64,000 bases of DNA from Deinandra increscens subsp. villosa (Eukaryota; Streptophyta; Magnoliopsida; Asterales; Asteraceae), in NCBI GenBank assembly GCA_039602395.1, contig JBCNJP010000006.1, forward strand, positions 45,382,428 to 45,446,427, read 5' to 3'. Below are positions 10,007 to 20,521 of the stretch, piece after piece. The first letter of the stretch is position 1. Each line of letters begins with the position of its first letter. The notes below the pieces were generated by a model. The model worked only from the letters and a program-made list of their open reading frames with translations. It was not told the DNA's origin and did no database searches. A program made the position numbers and the translations under genes.

Positions 10007-10936
10007 CAATACTGGTGTGATAACTGTTGTTATAAGAGAATTCCACTAGGGTAAGTGTTTATCCAAACTTTCACCAAAATCAATCGCACATGCACGCAGC
10101 ATGTCTTCAAGAGTTTGAATGGTCCGTTCACTTTGGCCATCGGTCTGAGGGTAATATGCAGTGCTCGTGTCCAGACGCGATCCCAATGCTTCATGTAGAG
10201 ATTCCCAACATTTAGACGTAAATCGAGCGTCTCGATCTGATATAATAGAAACTGGTACTCCATGTCGCGAGACGATCTCTTTAAGATAAAGTTTGCCTAA
10301 TGTCTCGGAGGTATCAGTTTCCTTGATCGGTAGAAAATGTGCCTACTTAGTTAAGCGATCAATAATTACCGAAATTGTATCACATCTGCATGTTGTACGG
10401 GGTAACTTTGTGATAAAATCCATGGCGATACCCTCCCATTTCCACTCGGAAATTTTTGGTTGTTGAAGTAACCCTGCCGGTTTCTGGTATTCAGCCTTAA
10501 CATTGGAACAAGTCAAGCACTTGCTTACGTAAGTGGCAATGTCAGCTTTCATCTTAGGCCACCAGTAAATCAATTTCAGATCTTGATACATCTTATCCGA
10601 GCCTGGATGAATAGAGTAACGAGACTTATGGGCTTCATCCATAATCAATTCCCTCAAATTTCCATACACGGGAATCCATATTCGGTTCGCACAATACCGG
10701 ATACCATCGGATCTAACTTCCAGTAATTTATCCATACCCCGTAAGGATTCTAATTCAATGTTCTCATCTTTGAGTGCTTCGAGTTGTGCATTCCGGATCT
10801 GATCAGGTAATCCTGTATGAATAGTAAGTTGTAACGCACGAACTCTTCTAGGCTTGGGGTTATCCTTCCGGCTTAAGGCATCGGCTACTACATTAGCTTT
10901 GCCTGGATGGTTCCCTAATTGCGCAATCGTAGTCAT
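10007..10936 (-). pseudogene. Integrase of the outer gypsy element, broken
   Basis: Segment 10343-10936 encodes the RNase H/integrase junction (NHPGKANVVADALSRKD), the integrase HHCC zinc region (HKSRYSIHPGSDKMYQD ... CLTCSNVKAE) and the first catalytic Asp block (GIAMDFITKLPRT). It ends at an in-frame TAG inside the LTK-AHFLP block. Segment 10007-10342 continues through the core in shifted frames up to the PLVEFSYNNSYHTSI block next to the E1 insertion site. Integrase would join element cDNA to the chromosome; this copy is inactive. The part right of 10579 is the start of duplication unit A. Confidence 0.85.
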
Positions 10937-12198
10937 TAAGGAGTTCCACCCAACGACGTTGTCTCATGTTCAACTCCTTTTGAGCGAAGATATGCTCGAG
11001 ACTTTTGTGATCAGTGTAGATAGTACACTTTGTACCATAAAGATAATGTCTCCAAATTTTCAACGCGAAAATGACTGCTCCTAACTCCAAATCGTGAGTT
11101 GTATAATTATGCTCGTGAATCTTTAATTGACGAGAGGCATAAGCTATAACTTTCTCCCTTTGCATCAGCATGCAACCTAATCCTTGCTTCGATGCATCAC
11201 AATACACCACGAAATCATCACTACCCTCTGGTAGGGATAATATTGGCGCCCTACAAAGTTTCTGCTTTAGTAGCTGAAAAGCGGCGTCATGATTTTCATT
11301 CCAGTTATACGACGTTCCTTTATGCGTTAGCGCCGTAAGAGGTTGGGCTATCTTTGAAAATCCCTCAATAAATCGTCTATAATAACCTGCCAAACCAAGG
11401 AATTGGCGAATTTCCGTTGGTGTCTTAGGCGCAGGCCAATTCTTAATTGCCTCAACTTTGATTGGATCAACGTGAATCCCCTGATCATTAACGATATGAC
11501 CAAGAAATTGCACCTCACGCATCCAGAAATCACACTTTGAAAATTTTGCATACAATTGCTCCTTCTTGAGTAACTCTAAGATCAAACAAAGATGTTGTTC
11601 ATGCTCCTCCTTAGACTTAGAATATATCAGAATATCATCAATGAAGACGATGACGAATTTATCGAGATATGGCTTGCAAACGCGATTCATCAAGTCCATG
11701 AATATCGCTGGTGCGTTGGTTAACCCAAATGGCATAACCATGAACTCATAATGACCATAACGAGTTCTAAACGTTGTTTTCGAGACATCCTCCTCGCGGA
11801 CTCTCCAGTTGGTGATAACCTGACCTTAAATCGATTTTGGAATAGTAGTTAGATCCTTGTAGTTGATCAAACAAATCATCGATTCGGGGCAAGGGATAAC
11901 GATTCTTAACAGTCACCTTGTTGAGTTCTCTGTAATCGATGCACATTCGAAAGGTTCCATCTTCCTTTTTAGCAAACAACACTGGAGCTCCCCAGGGTGA
12001 TGAGCTGGGCCTAATAAATCCCTTTTCAAGTAGTTCTTGAAGTTGAGTATATAGCTCTTGCAACTCATTTGGTGCTAAACGATAAGGTGCACGAGCAATA
12101 GGTGCTGCTCCAGGAGCAAGATCAATCTGAAATTCGACTTCTCGATGAGGCGGTAGACCTGGTAGATCTTCCGGAAAGACTTCAGGATAGTCCTTCAC
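10893..12198 (-). pseudogene. Reverse transcriptase and RNase H, unit A
   Basis: Segment 11767-12198 has the pre-RT and N-terminal RT blocks (KDYPEVFPEDLPGLPP, PSSSPWGAPVLFAKK, YPLPRIDDLFDQLQGSNYYS). A frameshift near 11800 falls in the SGYHQLRVRE block. Segment 10893-11741 carries the catalytic FVIVFIDDILIYSKS, QFLGHIVNDQGIHVDP, and the RNase H blocks FVVYCDASKQGLGCMLMQ and YTDHKSLEHIFAQKELNMRQ, then loses frame at about 10930. It is a Ty3/gypsy RT-RNase H remnant, inactive because of the frame breaks. The same breaks are in unit B. Confidence 0.88.
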
Positions 12199-12836
12199 GA
12201 TCGGGATATCTTCAATTCTCTTCCCTCATTTGTTTTCTCTGAAATGTTCGCGAGAACAGCAAAATGTCCTTTACGCAAACACTTCTGTGCCTTGAGATAA
12301 GATATCACACCCATAACAGTACCACACTTTTCTCCTGGAACTGAGAGCAATTCTCCACTAGGCAACGGTATCCGGACAATTTTCTCATGAAAAACGATTT
12401 CAGCACGATTCTTGGATAGCCAAACCATTCCCACATTGACATCAAAACTTCCCAAGGTGATAGGCAAAAGATCTATTTCTAACTTATGGCCAGCCAATTC
12501 CAATTTACAGTCTTTAACTATATGGGTAGACTCAACAAGTTTACCATTAGCAAGCTCAACTACGTATTTAGCATTTAAAGGAGTCATGTTGGCATTTATC
12601 ATATTGCTAAATTTAGTAGATATGAAGCTTCTATCAGCACCAGTGTCAAACAAAACTAGAGCATAATATTCGTTAAGAGAAAACTTACCGGTAACGACAT
12701 TTGGATAAGATATCACACTTTTCTCCTGGAACTGAGAGCAATTCTCCACTAGGCAACGGTATCCGGACAATTTTCTCATGACAAACGATTTCAGCACGAT
12801 TCTTGGATAGCCAATCCATTCCCACATTGACATCAA
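12195..12836 (-). pseudogene. Protease copy 1, unit A (duplicated segment)
   Basis: Encodes an aspartic protease segment with LVLFDTGADRSFISTKF (catalytic DTG) and the downstream FDVNVGMVWLSKNRAEIV block, then the linker towards RT. Positions 12323-12706 repeat 12714-13097 with an offset of 391 bases. This copy reads GMVWLSKN and VFHEKI where the other reads GMDWLSKN and VCHEKI. The N-terminal residues of the frame come from reading across the repeat junction in another frame. Confidence 0.85.
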
Positions 12837-13097
12837 AACTTCCCAAGGTGATAGGCAAAAGATCTATTTCTAACTTATGGCCAGCCAATTCCAATTTACA
12901 GTCTTTAACTATATGGGTAGACTCAACAAGTTTACCATTAGCAAGCTCAACTACGTATTTAGCATTTAAAGGAGTCATGTTGGCATTTATCATATTGCTA
13001 AATTTAGTAGATATGAAGCTTCTATCAGCACCAGTGTCAAACAAAACTAGAGCATAATATCCGTTAAGAGAAAACTTACCGGTAACGACATTTGGAT
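12685..13097 (-). pseudogene. Protease copy 2, unit A (duplicated segment)
   Basis: Second copy of the protease segment (LVLFDTGADRSFIS ... GMDWLSKNRAEIVCHEKI), directly continuous with the gag zinc knuckles on its right. It is therefore the original gag-PR junction, and the 12323-12706 copy arose by a local duplication. The frame breaks at the repeat junction near 12710. Confidence 0.85.
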
Positions 13098-13965
13098 CTG
13101 CCCTAGCATCTCCCGAGCCTATGACAAAAGCTCTACCCCTGGCACCATTTCCACCGTTGTTCCCATTGTTGTTGTTGTTAGTGTGGTTGCCAGTGTTGGT
13201 GTTATTGTTGTTATAGTTGTTGTTGTTGTTGTTTCCACCGTTCAGCTGGGGGCAATTTCTTTTTATGTGACCTTCTTTCCCACAATTAAAACAACCTTTA
13301 GGGGCTTCAGCATCCTGAACTTGTTTCCCATTGTTCTTAACCCTGCAGGTTTTGGACTGATGACCCTTCTTTCCACAATTTGCACACACATAAGAGTCAC
13401 ATGCACCATAGTGATGGAAACCACACTTGTTACAACGTGGGAAATTTCCCATGTAAGATGATCCTCCTTGGCCACCTCGGCCTTAATTGTTCTGCTTCTG
13501 GTTATTTGAGGAGAAATTCCTAGAATTATCAAACTTGCGATTCTGGTTTTGATGGTTCTGTTGATTGGAAGACTTGTTTCCAGACTGATTCCCATAATTA
13601 TCCCACTTTCTTTTGTTGTCAGACGCTCCAGAAGTTCCTTTCCTAGGAGGTAAGACTCCTTGATCAACTGCTTGATTCGTGAGCCTATTGGCAATCCTTA
13701 CAGCATCACGAATAGTCACAGGGTTTGAGGCAATCACCATTCCCTGGATTTGGGGTACTAAACCCTTGATATACAGCTCGATTCTTCGGTAAGCAGGTGT
13801 GGCGATTCTAGGACACAAATTCGCAAGAGAATTTGAACGAGTAATGTAAGCTTCAATTTCAGACCCCTCCATCTTGAGATTATACAACTCAGTTTCCAAT
13901 TTCTGGATCTTGATACATCTTATCCGAGCCTGGATGAATAGAGTAACGAGACTTATGGGCTTCAT
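13098..13965 (-). pseudogene. gag C-terminal half with two zinc knuckles, unit A
   Basis: Segment 13483-13890 is the C-terminal capsid part (EIEAYITRSNSLANLCPRI, LYIKGLVPQIQGMVI) and a Gln/Asn-rich linker ending at an in-frame TAA near 13480. Segment 13098-13452 has CANCGKKGHQSKTC and CFNCGKEGHIKRNC CCHC knuckles and an Asn-rich run encoded by a gtt-rich tract. The first residues of the 13483-13965 frame come from integrase sequence across the duplication junction. It is the nucleic-acid-binding part of Gag, inactive as read. Confidence 0.85.
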
Positions 13966-14263
13966 CCATAATCAATTCCCTCAAATTTCCATACACGGGA
14001 ATCCATATTCGGTTCGCACAATACCGGATACCATCGGATCTAACTTCCAGTAATTTATCCATACCCCGTAAGGATTCTAATTCAATGTTCTCATCTTTGA
14101 GTGCTTCGAGTTGTGCATTCCGGATCTGATCAGGTAATCCTGTATGAATAGTAAGTTGTAACGCACGAACTCTTCTAGGCTTGGGGTTATCCTTCCGGCT
14201 TAAGGCATCGGCTACTACATTAGCTTTGCCTGGATGATTCCCTAATTGCGCAATCGTAGTCAT
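13906..14263 (-). pseudogene. Truncated integrase N-terminus, unit B
   Basis: Encodes NHPGKANVVADALSRKD through the zinc-region start HKSRYSIHPGSDKMYQD, then switches to a few residues of gag-derived sequence at the duplication junction and stops. The catalytic core is absent from this unit. Confidence 0.85.
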
Positions 14264-15525
14264 TAAGGAGTTCCACCCAACGACGTTGTCTCATGTTCAA
14301 CTCCTTTTGAGCGAAGATATGCTCGAGACTTTTGTGATCAGTGTAGATAGTACACTTTGTACCATAAAGATAATGTCTCCAAATTTTCAACGCGAAAATG
14401 ACTGCTCCTAACTCCAAATCGTGAGTTGTATAATTATGCTCGTGAATCTTTAATTGACGAGAGGCATAAGCTATAACTTTCTCCCTTTGCATCAGCATGC
14501 AACCTAATCCTTGCTTCGATGCATCACAATACACCACGAAATCATCACTACCCTCTGGTAGGGATAATATTGGCGCCCTACAAAGTTTCTGCTTTAGTAG
14601 CTGAAAAGCGGCGTCATGATTTTCATTCCAGTTATACGACGTTCCTTTATGCGTTAGCGCCGTAAGAGGTTGGGCTATCTTTGAAAATCCCTCAATAAAT
14701 CGTCTATAATAACCTGCCAAACCAAGGAATTGGCGAATTTCCGTTGGTGTCTTAGGCGCAGGCCAATTCTTAATTGCCTCAACTTTGATTGGATCAACGT
14801 GAATCCCCTGATCATTAACGATATGACCAAGAAATTGCACCTCACGCATCCAGAAATCACACTTTGAAAATTTTGCATACAATTGCTCCTTCTTGAGTAA
14901 CTCTAAGATCAAACAAAGATGTTGTTCATGCTCCTCCTTAGACTTAGAATATATCAGAATATCATCAATGAAGACGATGACGAATTTATCGAGATATGGC
15001 TTGCAAACGCGATTCATCAAGTCCATGAATATCGCTGGTGCGTTGGTTAACCCAAATGGCATAACCATGAACTCATAATGACCATAACGAGTTCTAAACG
15101 TTGTTTTCGAGACATCCTCCTCGCGGACTCTCCAGTTGGTGATAACCTGACCCTAAATCGATTTTGGAATAGTAGTTAGATCCTTGTAGTTGATCAAACA
15201 AATCATCGATTCGGGGCAAGGGATAACGATTCTTAACAGTCACCTTGTTGAGTTCTCTGTAATCGATGCACATTCGAAAGGTTCCATCTTCCTTTTTAGC
15301 AAACAACACTGGAGCTCCCCAGGGTGATGAGCTGGGCCTAATAAATCCCTTTTCAAGTAGTTCTTGAAGTTGAGTATATAGCTCTTGCAACTCATTTGGT
15401 GCTAAACGATAAGGTGCACGAGCAATAGGTGCTGCTCCAGGAGCAAGATCAATCTGAAATTCGACTTCTCGATGAGGCGGTAGACCTGGTAGATCTTCCG
15501 GAAAGACTTCAGGAAAGTCCTTCAC
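14220..15525 (-). pseudogene. Reverse transcriptase and RNase H, unit B
   Basis: Copy of 10893-12198. The RT part (15094-15525, KDFPEVFPEDLPGLPP) and RT/RNase H part (14220-15068, FVIVFIDDILIYSKS) are separated by the same frameshift as in unit A. Visible protein differences from unit A are few: Y/F in KD(Y/F)PEV, R/G in L(R/G)SGYHQ, and P/S near the end. Confidence 0.88.
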
Positions 15526-16424
15526 GATCGGGATATCTTCAATTCTCTTCCCTCATTTGTTTTCTCTGAAATGTTCACGAGAACAGCAAAATGTCCTTTA
15601 CGCAAACACTTCTGTGCCTTGAGATAAGATATCACACCCATAACAGTACCACACTTTTCTCCTGGAACTGAGAGCAATTCTCCACTAGGCAACGGTATCC
15701 GGACAATTTTCTCATGAAAAACGATTTCAGCACGATTCTTGGATAGCCAAACCATTCCCACATTGACATCAAAACTTCCCAAGGTGATAGGCAAAAGATC
15801 TATTTCTAACTTATGGCCAGCCAATTCCAATTTACAGTCTTTAACTATATGGGTAGACTCAACAAGTTTACCATTAGCAAGCTCAACTACGTATTTAGCA
15901 TTTAAAGGAGTCATGTTGGCATTTATCATATTGCTAAATTTAGTAGATATGAAGCTTCTATCAGCACCAGTGTCAAACAAAACTAGAGCATAATATTCGT
16001 TAAGAGAAAACTTACCGGTAACGACATTTGGATAAGATATCACACTTTTCTCCTGGAACTGAGAGCAATTCTCCACTAGGCAACGGTATCCGGACAATTT
16101 TCTCATGACAAACGATTTCAGCACGATTCTTGGATAGCCAATCCATTCCCACATTGACATCAAAACTTCCCAAGGTGATAGGCAAAAGATCTATTTCTAA
16201 CTTATGGCCAGCCAATTCCAATTTACAGTCTTTAACTATATGGGTAGACTCAACAAGTTTACCATTAGCAAGCTCAACTACGTATTTAGCATTTAAAGGA
16301 GTCATGTTGGCATTTATCATATTGCTAAATTTAGTAGATATGAAGCTTCTATCAGCACCAGTGTCAAACAAAACTAGAGCATAATATCCGTTAAGAGAAA
16401 ACTTACCGGTAACGACATTTGGAT
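15522..16424 (-). pseudogene. Doubled protease, unit B
   Basis: Contains both protease segments (15650-16033 and 16041-16424), each with the FDTGADRSFIS catalytic block, at the same 391-base offset as in unit A. The window therefore holds four copies of this element's protease sequence. The inner duplication predates the 3327-bp one. Confidence 0.87.
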
Positions 16425-17226
16425 CTGCCCTAGCATCTCCCGAGCCTATGACAAAAGCTCTACCCCTGGCACCATTTCCACCGTTGTTCCCATTGTTGTT
16501 GTTGTTAGTGTGGTTGCCAGTGTTGGTGTTATTGTTGTTATAGTTGTTGTTGTTGTTGTTTCCACCGTTCAGCTGGGGGCAATTTCTTTTTATGTGACCT
16601 TCTTTCCCACAATTAAAACAACCTTTAGGGGCTTCAGCATCCTGAACTTGTTTCCCATTGTTCTTAACCCTGCAGGTTTTGGACTGATGACCCTTCTTTC
16701 CACAATTTGCACACACATAAGAGTCACATGCACCATAGTGATGGAAACCACACTTGTTACAACGTGGGAAATTTCCCATGTAAGATGATCCTCCTTGGCC
16801 ACCTCGGCCTTAATTGTTCTGCTTCTGGTTATTTGAGGAGAAATTCCTAGAATTATCAAACTTGCGATTCTGGTTTTGATGGTTCTGTTGATTGGAAGAC
16901 TTGTTTCCAGACTGATTCCCATAATTATCCCACTTTCTTTTGTTGTCAGACGCTCCAGAAGTTCCTTTCCTAGGAGGTAAGACTCCTTGATCAACTGCTT
17001 GATTCGTGAGCCTATTGGCAATCCTTACAGCATCACGAATAGTCACAGGGTTTGAGGCAATCACCATTCCCTGGATTTGGGGTACTAAACCCTTGATATA
17101 CAGCTCGATTCTTCGGTAAGCAGGTGTGGCGATTCTAGGACACAAATTCGCAAGAGAATTTGAACGAGTAATGTAAGCTTCAATTTCAGACCCCTCCATC
17201 TTGAGATTATACAACTCAGTTTTCAA
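16425..17226 (-). pseudogene. gag C-terminal half with two zinc knuckles, unit B
   Basis: Same content as 13098-13890: capsid C-terminal part, Gln/Asn-rich linker with an in-frame TAA near 16810, and two CCHC knuckles (CANCGKKGHQSKTC, CFNCGKEGHIKRNC). The sequence upstream of TELYNLKMEG is absent, so this gag lacks its N-terminal region. Confidence 0.85.
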
Positions 17227-17227
17227 T

Positions 17228-17840
17228 CACCATTCCCGCAGGGAGCGTGACAAACCAGGATCGAACACATTAGCCATACGAACAGTCTATATGCAATGTA
17301 AAAGTAAAACCAGAGTAAATGCATTTTTAAATGCGGAAGCGTAATCGACAAAGTTGTAATAATTGTTCAAGCGCCAAAACATGCGCAAACCAAATGTTAA
17401 TAAGTTCGATAAATAAATAAGTCTATGATGCATGCATGGTAATAGTGATCCTTATGTGGTGCATCCTAGCTCGTGGCAGACAATCTAGTTTAGCGACCTG
17501 AGATATAACATGCTAAAGTGTCAACACAATGGTTGGTGAGTTCACAGGTTTAACAATTCAGTAACATTTCAAGTTCAGTTTAAGATTGACCGTTCAATAA
17601 CGTCAAGTTGTAAGAGCATAATCACTAATGTATATCAAATAGCTAGCTAGGCTATATACATGAAACTTCGCACGTTGATGGTCACCGAAGCTAACAGTTG
17701 TTTACAGTTTGCCTTGTTGTGTTTAGGACGAATATAACACCCGTTCGATATCCAATCATGTCAGCGCGACTGACCCGGGTGGGGTTTGTCAGACCGAGTA
17801 GTACTACAATATATTTCCCGCTATCGTCATTAATACTAAC
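17228..17840 (-). other. LTR/leader-like part of the outer gypsy element
   Basis: Noncoding. On the minus strand short blocks match the end region of the nested Tekay LTR (a TGTGAACTCACCAACCAT-like block at about 17540 and an exon-end-like CTCAGG near 17500). This suggests it is the 3' part of the outer element's 5' LTR, split from 40525-42804 by the nested insertion. It ends in TTTGTCACGCTCCC on the minus strand. The 5 bases 17836-17840 (ctaac) are the target site of the Tekay insertion. Confidence 0.5.
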
Positions 17841-18529
17841 TGTGACAACCCGTATTTTTTCAGGTATATTTTAATATATTAATTATGTGCAAATTAGCTG
17901 TAATTCTATGTGCATTATGCTAATTTGTTTAAATTAGATGCCTTTACGTGCGAACGTAGACAATTTAGGTCCGACAACGATTACCCGTAATGGAAATCAA
18001 CCAAAGTTCCGCCACTATTCAAAATGGAACTTCAATAACAAGAAAATTCATAAACAATGTTTTGTGAAATCTAAATATAAAATGACTATTTTATATTTTC
18101 TAAACTTTTACGTTTTGACAAACGTATTTCAAACACGTCGTTTATTCAAGCGACCATTCTAGTCCAACAATACTTTGGTTTTAATTCTTAAACTAATTCA
18201 ATTTCAAACCAATTAATTTCCTTTGAACTATTTAAGTTCCGTCAAACAAAACTTCATGGACATTTAATATAACCGCTCGTGTCGAGCAAACGTTATAATC
18301 CAAATTTGAAGTACATCACTCATGCACAACAACATAAACGCCAAATCATGACAAGTGACAATTCCATTTATCTAGGAACGTCCGCAATAAACAACAATTT
18401 ATTGTTACGATTACTCGTTTCACGTCGAAAATCCATTTTTCATTCCGGATATCGTTTTCGCCCAAACAAAGTCTCATTGGACTCGTAGGATCAAACCGGA
18501 CTCAACCCGACCCGACTCGAGACCCGGTT

Positions 18530-18695
18530 CGGCCCAGAAGGCCCAATGGGCCTACGGCCCAAACTCTTTTTCTTTTCTTTCCTTTCCTCGGCCCAAACCC
18601 TTTTCTGGCCCATCTTTTTCTTCTTTCTCGGCCCACAGGCCTGGCCCAACGAGCTCGTTCCCTTCTTCTTTTCTTTTCTTTTGGGCCGAAGCCCA
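18530..18695 (+). promoter_or_regulatory. Cluster of GGCCCA/TGGGCC (site II-like) motifs in LTR
   Basis: About nine GGCCCA or TGGGCC motifs lie in 165 bp of pyrimidine-rich sequence. TGGGCC/GGCCCA is the plant site II element bound by TCP-family factors upstream of ribosomal and growth genes. The same cluster is in the other LTR at 37018-37184. Regulatory use is inferred. Confidence 0.5.
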
Positions 18696-19143
18696 ATGTC
18701 CTCCCTCTCTTTCCTTCGGACCCGAGTTCGAGCCCACCATCTCCCTCTCTTCTTCTTTTCTTTTTCCGGTTCTCCTTCACCCTATTCTCCCATTCGGTTG
18801 TGACCACAACCTCAACCAAACTCCCAACTATACCAACTTGACCTTGAAGTGTTGTGTCATCTTGATTGACCACACTTGTCCCTAATAGTACAAAGCAACA
18901 TGGTTAACCCTTGGTTAATGGGTTTAACCACTTACACAAGGAGCATGCTTGTCTCCCTTAGCCATCATTTCCAACTTTTGTCTCCCTTGTCCCATTCTTC
19001 TCCTTGGCCGGCCTATAGACACCACCCCTACACCCCTAGATTTCAATTCCCAAGCTACAAGTACAAGGAGAAACTAGCATGGTTCAAGTCCCCCTCAACC
19101 TCTCTCTTTCTCTCTTGTGTTACGGTTCAAACACAACCAAACC

Positions 19144-20507
19144 TGTTGGATTTAAGTGTCCTGACCCGACTAAATCAAGTACCCGACCCGGTTAAGACCC
19201 GTAAGAGTTACACCGGAGGCAACGGGTATTTAAGACCGCTTACTTTGATAACCGGCAAATTCGCAGAAAGATTAAATTATGTGTTTATTAAATAGTTTAA
19301 TTAATACATAATTAATCACTTGAATCAATGTTAATCATTAAGATTAATTAAGCGACGAAAACGTTAAATAAGATTAACGTATAGAACGTGGATTGACGGA
19401 TTATTAGTTTGACTAATATTCGGCTAGCAACGAACATTTAAAAGGTTAAAGGTTAACTTTGGAAATTAAATGTTTTAATTGGAATTAAATTAAATCGAGG
19501 GGTTAAACGGAAACATGATCAGTTATAAATATAACTGTTTAGGGAGACGAAAACCTAATCCACCAAAAAAAGGTTTTTTGGCCGTCGCTCTCCCTCTCTC
19601 TCACGCAACCGACGCCGACGGCACCCCGCTGCCGCCGCGCCTCTTGTTTTTCCGCCGACCCCTCGTCCGTCGCTTGCCGCCGTCCGCCGCCTCGCTAGCT
19701 ACCGCCGCCCTCCGCCGCCTCGCTAGCAGCCGCTGCCGTCCACCCCGCCGTGCGCGCTCCACGCCGCCGCCGCTTTTAGCCGCCGCCGCATCCACGCCGC
19801 CGCCGCTCTTAGCCGCCGCCGCACCCACGTCGCCGACACTCTGCAGCCGCCGCCGCACGTCTCACCGCCGTGCGCCCTGCTGCCGCAGTCGCCATCACCG
19901 TCGCTAAGCCGCCGCCGCCTTGCCGGCCGCCGCACTCCCTCGCCGTCGCCGGTTCACCGCCGACAAACCCTAGCCGTGAACCACTTATTGGTGTGTTCGG
20001 CTCGTCGTCCGCAAACCCTAGTTCGCGCCCAATCCGACGTTCGGGATTTTCTCAGTGCTTGATTCACCGCGTAGTAAATCCGTGTTCGCGAGGAAAGTCA
20101 GATTCGTCAGACGAATCAATTCTGCGAAACCCTAGCGTCACCCGTTGACTTTCGGTGTCTCGAACGTCTGTTTGAATCACCGCTCAGGTATATCTAAACT
20201 CGTAATTAGTTTAGATTAAAGTACTTATTTATTTTGTAATTATTTCGCGTTTGTTTAAACGCGTCTATGGTGTTTGCGCGTTTGGTGATTGTCGAATCCT
20301 GTTGTTTTGGTTTACGCTAATTACCTGGTTTTCGCGTTAGTAAATTAATATGTTTCCGCTGCCTATTAAATTAATAGTTAATTTAATTATCTGATTTAAT
20401 TTACTCGGTAATTGTTTAATAATTATTTATTGTAAATAATTATTTCTAAATAAAAAAAAAAAAAATTGCTATTACCGAGACCCGAATGCCACTGTCGTAA
20501 CCCAACA
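19144..20507 (+). repeat. Left LTR of E4
   Basis: 1364 bp. TATAAATA at 19524-19531 lies at the centre of the perfect palindrome CAGTTATA-AA-TATAACTG (19520-19537). Downstream is a strongly GC-rich GCC-repeat stretch (about 19570-19960), then three AAACCCTA telo-box motifs (near 19965, 20013 and 20127) and an AT-rich end. Confidence 0.93.
19520..19537 (+). promoter_or_regulatory. E4 LTR TATA box inside a perfect palindrome
   Basis: The plant-type TATAAATA (19524-19531) is embedded in an 18-bp perfect inverted repeat with 8-bp arms around AA. Repeated in the right LTR at 26270-26287. Confidence 0.6.
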
Positions 20508-20508
20508 G

Positions 20509-20521
20509 TGGTATCAGAGCC
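20509..20521 (+). other. Primer binding site of E4 (tRNA-iMet)
   Basis: TGGTATCAGAGCC, one base after the LTR end. Confidence 0.93.

Larger units (their letters stand above)
10579..13905 (-). repeat. Tandem duplication unit A (3327 bp)
   Basis: Direct tandem copy of 13906-17227 at an exact offset of 3327 bases. Only a handful of substitutions separate the units; I noticed five (near 10913, 11825, 12187, 12247 and 13896). It carries the end of gag, a doubled protease segment, RT, RNase H and the beginning of integrase. The junction near 13897-13906 fuses integrase to gag and shows the short shared sequence caatttc. Confidence 0.9.
13906..17227 (-). repeat. Tandem duplication unit B (3327 bp)
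   Basis: Upstream copy in element orientation. It carries every large lesion of unit A: the doubled protease, the gag TAA and the RT and RNase H frameshifts. The duplication therefore happened after the element had decayed. At 17227 it is joined to LTR-like sequence, with the N-terminal part of gag missing. Confidence 0.9.

Noticed and set aside
18502..18873. 123-residue Lys/Arg/Gly-rich ORF on the minus strand of the Tekay LTR
   Set aside because: It is the complement of the pyrimidine-rich GGCCCA cluster; low-complexity shadow.
19515..19907. 130-residue Arg/Pro/Ala-rich ORF in the E4 LTR
   Set aside because: Its length follows from GC-rich triplet repeats that keep several frames open on both strands; no domain and no conserved start. 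Treated as part of the LTR.
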